A stretch of 25,651 bases of DNA from JBHENW01 sp046261875 (lineage in GTDB: Bacteria > Acidobacteriota > Thermoanaerobaculia > UBA5066 > Gp7-AA6), in the NCBI GenBank assembly GCA_046261875.1, contig JBHENW010000149.1:1-25651 (forward strand), written 5' to 3'. Of the stretch, positions 20,855 to 25,651 are shown one piece after another (the stretch's first letter is position 1; each line of letters starts with the position of its first letter). The notes below the pieces were generated by a model. It made no database searches and was not told where the DNA came from. It saw only the letters and a list, made by a program, of their open reading frames with translations. The position numbers and the translations under genes were made by a program.

Positions 20855-22759
20855 ATGAGAAAGAGCCGCGCGCTCACTCTCGCAAGCTTCGCCCTGCTCT
20901 TGCCGGCAGGCGCGCTGATGGCGAATCCTCCGGCGCCGCCGATCTCGGGCGTCGTGAGGCATTTGCACTCGCCGGTCTCGGGCGCTCTCGTCATCTTCTA
21001 CAACCTCGGCGACACCTCCCTCATCCGGTCGCGGACCTCCAACGACGGGACGTTCGTCCTGGCCTCCGCGCCGATCGGCGTTTACGACCTGATCGCCTAC
21101 AAGAAGGGGTTTCTCCCGGCGTTGATCCGGGTCTGGCACCAGGCGATCCCCGAGAAGGTCAGCTCGGTGGAGATCGCCTTGCTGCCGCAGCGCGCCCTCC
21201 CCGGATCCCCGCCGAAGGTCACCGACATCTGGGAAGTGCGCAGCCGGATCCCCTCCGACGTCCTCCGCGAGATCGACCTCGAAGAGTCGGGCGAAACTGA
21301 TACTGCCGAGGGGAGCGGCCCCGGGGACCGTGTCGGACTGGACCGCATGATCGGCGGCGAGGTCCGCACGGTCGCCGACGTAGCCGGCACCGAGAACTCC
21401 CTTTCCCGGACGGCCGTCGGCGTCCGCGGCGGGCTCCCCAACGGATGGAAGTACCAGCTCCGCGGCGAGTACTCGGTTCTCTCGGAGGAGGCCGGGGACG
21501 CCGACGCGTTCACCACGGGAAACTCGGCGGGCCTCGCGCTCGACGTCGCGCCCTCTTCCGATGACCGGCTCCGCGTGGCGTCGCGGCGCAACTCCATCAG
21601 CTTCGGAGAAGCGCAGCAGCCGGCGAGCTTCCAGACCCATGCGCTCTCCTGGAGCCGCGGGGGCGAGGAAGGCCGGGTCGAGTCGATCGGTGCGCGTTAC
21701 ATCGAGGAAGCGAACCTCTACCGCGCGACCTCGCTGGGAACGACGTTCTTCCCTCTCGCTTCGCGCACCTGGGAGCTCCAGGCGCGGTACGGCCGCCCCG
21801 CCGCCGATTCCATGGGCGTCTCGGTCGCGATGACTTACCGCCACCGGGAGAGCACCGTCGGACCGTCCGGTGTCGGCTCGGAGGGCGCCTTCTTCAACGC
21901 CTCCCCGGACGCGGACCTCTCCGCAGCCACATCGGTGCGCGTCTCCTCGCGCGGCGAGCTGGAAGGCGGAGTCGTCGGCCGGTACGTCGGCGGCGGCTAC
22001 AGCATCGCCCCGCGGCTCGTGGCCCGCTACGACCTAGGGCGCGGAACCCTCGTCTTCGTCCGCGCGATGTCGCGCGTCATGGAGACCGAGACGCTCAACG
22101 GAACCGTGCTGCCGCGCGTCGCCTCGATCGAAGACAACATGGAGCCGGCCTCGCGCGAGGCCTTCGCCGCGGGTCTCGAGCACCGCTCGGGAGAGGACAC
22201 CTCGGTCCGGTTCGAGGTCTCCGATCAGCAGATCGAAGAAGTGGTCCGCGCGTTCTTCGAAGGGGACTTCCTGACCGACTTCGACAGCGTGTACCTCTTC
22301 GAGGGCAACCGGGTGCAGCAATTCCAGGCGTCCGGCCGCCACCGGCTTTCCGACAGCGTCGCGGGCAGCGTCGCCGTGCGTTACGGCGAGATCACCGGGG
22401 ATCTGTCGCCCGACCTCGCCGGAAGCTACGGGATCTCCGAGAGCGGCGGACACTTCTGGTCCGCGCGGGCGGCCGTCGAGGTCCTGCCGACGCGCACGGG
22501 CGTCGCTCTTCTCGTGCGCGGAGTCCGGCAGGGGCTCCAAACCGCGTCCGTCGCGCATTCCAATGACTCCGACAAGCTCGCCGTCTCGGTCGCCCAGGAC
22601 CTTTCGGTCATGGGCATCACCCCGTTCGGCTCGATCTGCAAGCTCCTCGTGGCCCTGGAATCCGCTCGCAACCCGTTGACGGCCGAGCGCAAGGGCCACG
22701 ACGACGAGGAGGCCCCGAAGACGAGCCGCCTCATGGGCGGCGTCGCGCTCTCCTTCTAA
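20855..22759 (+). CDS. Outer-membrane beta-barrel protein with N-terminal carboxypeptidase-regulatory domain
   Basis: A 634-residue exported protein. Seen: a signal peptide (MRKSRALTLASFALLLPAG, ending near LMANPP). A carboxypeptidase-regulatory/CNA-B-like fold spans residues about 28-110 (ISGVVRHLHSPVSGALVIFY, then TSNDGTFVLASAPIGVYDLIAY). From about 190 to the end are alternating strands typical of a large barrel (WKYQLRGEYSVL, GVSVAMTYRHRES, GSVAVRYGEITGD), finishing VALSF with a C-terminal Phe. This is the layout of TonB-dependent-like proteins of Acidobacteriota and Bacteroidota, but I see no clear plug domain or TonB box, so transport is not established. ATG at 20855 begins the signal peptide; an upstream in-frame ATG at 20831 is unlikely. 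Confidence 0.82.
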   Translation: MRKSRALTLASFALLLPAGALMANPPAPPISGVVRHLHSPVSGALVIFYNLGDTSLIRSRTSNDGTFVLASAPIGVYDLIAYKKGFLPALIRVWHQAIPEKVSSVEIALLPQRALPGSPPKVTDIWEVRSRIPSDVLREIDLEESGETDTAEGSGPGDRVGLDRMIGGEVRTVADVAGTENSLSRTAVGVRGGLPNGWKYQLRGEYSVLSEEAGDADAFTTGNSAGLALDVAPSSDDRLRVASRRNSISFGEAQQPASFQTHALSWSRGGEEGRVESIGARYIEEANLYRATSLGTTFFPLASRTWELQARYGRPAADSMGVSVAMTYRHRESTVGPSGVGSEGAFFNASPDADLSAATSVRVSSRGELEGGVVGRYVGGGYSIAPRLVARYDLGRGTLVFVRAMSRVMETETLNGTVLPRVASIEDNMEPASREAFAAGLEHRSGEDTSVRFEVSDQQIEEVVRAFFEGDFLTDFDSVYLFEGNRVQQFQASGRHRLSDSVAGSVAVRYGEITGDLSPDLAGSYGISESGGHFWSARAAVEVLPTRTGVALLVRGVRQGLQTASVAHSNDSDKLAVSVAQDLSVMGITPFGSICKLLVALESARNPLTAERKGHDDEEAPKTSRLMGGVALSF

Positions 22760-22802
22760 CCGGCCTTCGGGGGCATGCCCCCTACCAATCTGTCGCAGGA
22801 TC

Positions 22803-22821
22803 ATTCAAAATTATTTTGAAT
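22803..22821. promoter_or_regulatory. 19-bp AT-rich palindrome upstream of the sensor kinase
   Basis: ATTCAAAAT-T-ATTTTGAAT is a perfect inverted repeat with a one-base centre, 131 bases before the kinase start and 43 bases after the preceding gene. It contrasts sharply with the surrounding GC-rich sequence and looks like a regulator site. No convincing -10/-35 pair could be fixed next to it. Confidence 0.5.
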
Positions 22822-22952
22822 TGCATCCAAAGGTTTGAATACTCCACCTCCTACCGTCGGCGGTCGGAAAACGCAACTACGGCAGTGATGGCAGATACGC
22901 GTTGAATACAAAGAAACGTCCATGGCATTCGGATTGCTGAATCGCGCCTAAC

Positions 22953-25651
22953 GTGTCCAGAGCCTCGCGCACCGGTGTTCTCTCCCTCCTGCTGGCCCTG
23001 ACCGCCGGGACGATCGGCCTCGCCTTTCTCTCCTTCGGCCGGAAGGTCGACACCTTCTCGACGGCGGGGTTCACGTACGGCCGGGAGGGCGGCTCGATCC
23101 AGGTCGAGTCGGTGGATCCTGGCGGGGCCGCCGCCCGCGCCGGCCTGAAACCGGGCGATCGGGTGATCACGATCGACGGGCAGGTCGCGGCCTCGCTGCG
23201 CCGCCCCGAGAAGTCCCTCGCCCGCGAGCCGTTTCCGCACCGCCTCGTCGTCCTCTCCGGCAGCGACATGCGCGGCGTCGAGGTCGGGCGGCCCGCCGTC
23301 CGCGTGGACCGGACGTACCTGTTCCTCGCGTTCGTCGGCTTCCTGTACCTGCTGATTGGGCTCTTCACGGCCGCGAAGGAACGGGGAGCGGTGACCCGCG
23401 TCTTCTGGGCGCTCTGTCTCTCCACCTTCGCCGTCTACGTCATCACGCCCGTGGGTCCGCGCGACGCGATCTGGAAAGCCTCATGGCTCGCCGAGGACTT
23501 CTTCCGTGCCCTGCTCCCCGCGCTGCTCCTCCATCTCTTCCTCATCTTTCCGCGAGCGAAGACGCCGCGTTTCCTGATTCCGCTCCTCTATGCGCCCGCG
23601 GCGGCGTACCTCGTGGCGCAGATCGCGTTGCTGCGCGCGGAGGGTCCGCGGGCCGCTTCGCTCCAGGAAGGCGCCACCCGCCTGTGGCTCGTGTACTTCC
23701 TCGTTTACGCCGTCGCCGTGGTGGCGAGGCTGGTCAAGCTCCTCGCGACGCGCCGGGAGGACCCCGAGGTCGAAAAGCAGGTGCGCTGGATCGGGCTCGG
23801 CGTCGCGGTCGGCCTCGCGCCCTTCCTGATCCTGTCGGTTCTGCCCCGCGCGCTCGGCTTCGAGTCGCCACTGCTCTCGAGCGTGGCGGTCGTCCCGCTC
23901 GTCTTCATTCCCCTCGCATTCGCCTACGCGATCTTGAAGTGGCGGCTCTGGGACGTGGAGATGTTCGTGCGCGAGGCCCTCGGCACGACCGCCGCCGTCC
24001 TTCTCGGCGGGATGACCTTCGTCCTGCTCAACGCCCTCCTCGACCGGACCCTGGAGGGAATGGCCGAGGCGGGAAAGAACGTCATCGCGTTCGGCTCCGG
24101 CATTGTCCTCGCGTCCCTGCTCGTTCCCGTCAAGAAGCGAATCACCGACGTTCTCGAGAAGATCCAGTACCACGATACCTACCGCGCGCGGCGGGCGCTG
24201 CTCGACATCGCGCGGGACTTCGCCACCCCGCGCCCGCGCGAGGAGCTCGTGCAGGCGATCACGCGCCGCGTCGAGGAAGGATTGAACGTCGTGCCCTGCA
24301 CGCTCTTCCTGTTCGACGAGCGCAACGGGAACGGCAACGCCGACGCGCCCCTGCTCGCCGAGCGCCTCGCCGACCAGGACGTCTGGTACCTGCGCGGCGC
24401 GATGTTCGGTCCGGAAGAGCCCGCGTCGGCGCGGCGCCTCCACGCGATGGGCTACCGGGCGTTCTTCGCGATGCGGTGCGGTGGCGGCCTCACCGGCGCG
24501 CTCGGGGTGGGCCACAAGGACGGCCGGGTCCCCCTCTCCTCCGAAGACGAGGGGCTGCTCTCCGCCGTCATGGCGCAGGCGAGCCTCGCCTACGAAAACG
24601 CGCGACTCTACGGCGCGCTGGCCGAGCGGCTCGAGGAGATCCGGACGCTGCAGCAGTACCAGGAGAGCATCATCCGCTCGTCTTCCTCGGGCATCGTCGT
24701 GATCGGACCGGACGACCGCGTCCAGTCGGCCAACCCCGCCTTCGCCCAGATCGTGGGCCGCACCGAGTCGGACCTCGTCGGCCTGCCGTTCGAGGAAGTC
24801 CTCCCGGGAATCGAGCCCGAAGCGGCGCCCTCGCCCGAAGAGGACCGGACGCTCGAGGCCAAGTACGCGACCGCCGAGGGGGAGGAGCGCGATCTGCGCG
24901 TCTCGATCTCCCCCTTCCAGGGCTCGCCGGACCGGAGGGTGGTCCTCGTGGACGACGTGACGGACCGGCTGCGCGCCGAGCGGGCCCTCGCCGAGCGGGA
25001 GCGGCTCGCCGCGCTGGGGGTGCTCGCGGCGGGCGTGGCCCACGAGGTCAACACGCCGATCGCCGGCCTCTCCTCCTATGCGCAGATCCTCCTGAAGGAC
25101 ACGGAGCCGGAAGACCCGCGCTACTCGATCCTGAAGAAGATGGAGCGGCAGACCTTCCGGGCCGCGCACCTCGTCAACAACCTGCTCGAGTTCGCCCGGC
25201 CCCGCGCGCGCAGCAGCGTGCGGACCGATCTGAAACAGGTCCTCCGCAACGCGGCGGAGTCGGTCGAGACCGCGTTCGGGGGCCGCGAGCTCTCGCTCGA
25301 GCTCGAGGCGGACGGCAGCCCCGTCTGGGTCCTGGGAGATCCCCGCGAGCTGGAGCAGGTCTTCGTCAACCTGCTGACAAACGCGCGCGACGCGTCGCCG
25401 GAGGGGGGGCGCGTGACCTGCAGCCTGCGGCGCGACGGGAGCTCCGCGCACGTCGCGGTGGCGGACCGCGGCCGCGGCCTCCTCCCGCAGGACGGTGAGA
25501 AGCTGTTCCGCCCCTTCTACACGACGAAGAAGAGCGGCGGCACCGGGCTCGGACTCGCGATCTCCAGGGAGATCGTGCGGCGCCACGGCGGAGACATCGG
25601 CCTCTCTCCCCGGGAGGGCGGCGGCGTCGAGGCGTGGGTGCTCCTCCCGGC
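22953..25651 (+). CDS. PDZ - multi-pass membrane - GAF - PAS sensor histidine kinase (partial, C-terminus beyond right edge)
   Basis: 899 residues are visible and the kinase domain is nearly complete. Seen in order: TM1 at about 6-24. A PDZ-like domain lies at about 35-100 (SVDPGGAAARAGLKPGDRVI), predicted outside the cytoplasm. About nine hydrophobic segments lie between 120 and 395, such as YLFLAFVGFLYLLIGLF. A GAF-like domain spans about 410-560 and PAS about 565-670 (GIVVIGPDDRVQSANPAFAQ). HisKA carries the phospho-acceptor His697 in AGVAHEVNTPIAG. HATPase has N-box VNLLTNARDA, G1 ADRGRGL, F-box FRPFYTTKKSGGTGLGLAIS. GTG at 22953 is the only usual start after the in-frame stop at 22938; no ribosome site is obvious. 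NtrB-like H-box suggests an NtrC-type or other response regulator partner, which would lie outside the window. Confidence 0.9.
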   Translation, partial: MSRASRTGVLSLLLALTAGTIGLAFLSFGRKVDTFSTAGFTYGREGGSIQVESVDPGGAAARAGLKPGDRVITIDGQVAASLRRPEKSLAREPFPHRLVVLSGSDMRGVEVGRPAVRVDRTYLFLAFVGFLYLLIGLFTAAKERGAVTRVFWALCLSTFAVYVITPVGPRDAIWKASWLAEDFFRALLPALLLHLFLIFPRAKTPRFLIPLLYAPAAAYLVAQIALLRAEGPRAASLQEGATRLWLVYFLVYAVAVVARLVKLLATRREDPEVEKQVRWIGLGVAVGLAPFLILSVLPRALGFESPLLSSVAVVPLVFIPLAFAYAILKWRLWDVEMFVREALGTTAAVLLGGMTFVLLNALLDRTLEGMAEAGKNVIAFGSGIVLASLLVPVKKRITDVLEKIQYHDTYRARRALLDIARDFATPRPREELVQAITRRVEEGLNVVPCTLFLFDERNGNGNADAPLLAERLADQDVWYLRGAMFGPEEPASARRLHAMGYRAFFAMRCGGGLTGALGVGHKDGRVPLSSEDEGLLSAVMAQASLAYENARLYGALAERLEEIRTLQQYQESIIRSSSSGIVVIGPDDRVQSANPAFAQIVGRTESDLVGLPFEEVLPGIEPEAAPSPEEDRTLEAKYATAEGEERDLRVSISPFQGSPDRRVVLVDDVTDRLRAERALAERERLAALGVLAAGVAHEVNTPIAGLSSYAQILLKDTEPEDPRYSILKKMERQTFRAAHLVNNLLEFARPRARSSVRTDLKQVLRNAAESVETAFGGRELSLELEADGSPVWVLGDPRELEQVFVNLLTNARDASPEGGRVTCSLRRDGSSAHVAVADRGRGLLPQDGEKLFRPFYTTKKSGGTGLGLAISREIVRRHGGDIGLSPREGGGVEAWVLLP

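Noticed and set aside
22895..22915. Possible sigma54 promoter (TGGCAG ... TTGAA) upstream of the sensor kinase
   Set aside because: The distance between the GG and the TTG is two bases too long and the GC of the -12 box is missing.
23481..25586. 700-residue minus-strand open frame opposite the sensor kinase
   Set aside because: Antisense shadow; the plus strand shows ordered PDZ, GAF, PAS, H-box and ATP-binding motifs.
1..25651. CRISPR arrays, tRNA/rRNA genes, insertion sequences, prophage
   Set aside because: No spaced direct-repeat array, no cloverleaf with a TTCGAATC-type arm, no rRNA-like sequence, and no transposase or phage proteins were seen on reading both strands.

Overview
The window is GC-rich DNA from a Gram-negative (two-membrane) bacterium: it encodes a lipoprotein, outer-membrane beta-barrel proteins with a C-terminal Phe, and an O-antigen-type ABC exporter. 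Large secreted proteins with repeated beta modules, an FG-GAP lipoprotein and a carboxypeptidase-regulatory/beta-barrel protein suit an Acidobacteriota-like lineage, possibly Thermoanaerobaculia. A deltaproteobacterial-type genome cannot be excluded without a search. I saw no rRNA, tRNA, CRISPR array, transposase or phage gene.

Left half (1-13858) is all on the minus strand. In transcription order it holds an ABC-2 polysaccharide permease (Wzm-like), an FG-GAP lipoprotein, a 487-residue secreted protein, a 1568-residue secreted protein with two PKD domains, a radical SAM protein, a Wzt-like ATPase with a C-terminal carbohydrate-binding-type domain, a methyltransferase and a GT4 glycosyltransferase cut by the left edge. 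The last three are tightly packed, with GTGA coupling between ATPase and methyltransferase, and look like a polysaccharide export and capping unit. The two exporter halves lie about 9.7 kb apart. Intrinsic terminators follow the lipoprotein gene and both secreted-protein genes, so this half is several transcription units.

Middle (13928-18946). A small XRE regulator, a TPR protein and an exported protein form a plus-strand operon divergent from the permease. A DnaJ-like co-chaperone with only half of the usual zinc-finger region follows on the minus strand. Next are an Lrp/AsnC regulator with a near-consensus promoter overlapped by a palindrome, and a small outer-membrane barrel on the minus strand.

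Right part (19009-25651) is on the plus strand. A ComF-type phosphoribosyltransferase overlaps a monofunctional proline dehydrogenase. A REP-like pair of dyads and an outer-membrane protein with an N-terminal carboxypeptidase-regulatory domain follow. The window ends in a hybrid sensor: PDZ, a multi-pass membrane region, GAF, PAS and histidine kinase, cut by the right edge.

No wholly new system is proven here. The best candidates for follow-up are the split exporter with its radical SAM and methyltransferase partners, the beta module apparently shared by the two large secreted proteins, the XRE-TPR-exported-protein trio, and the half-zinc-finger DnaJ.
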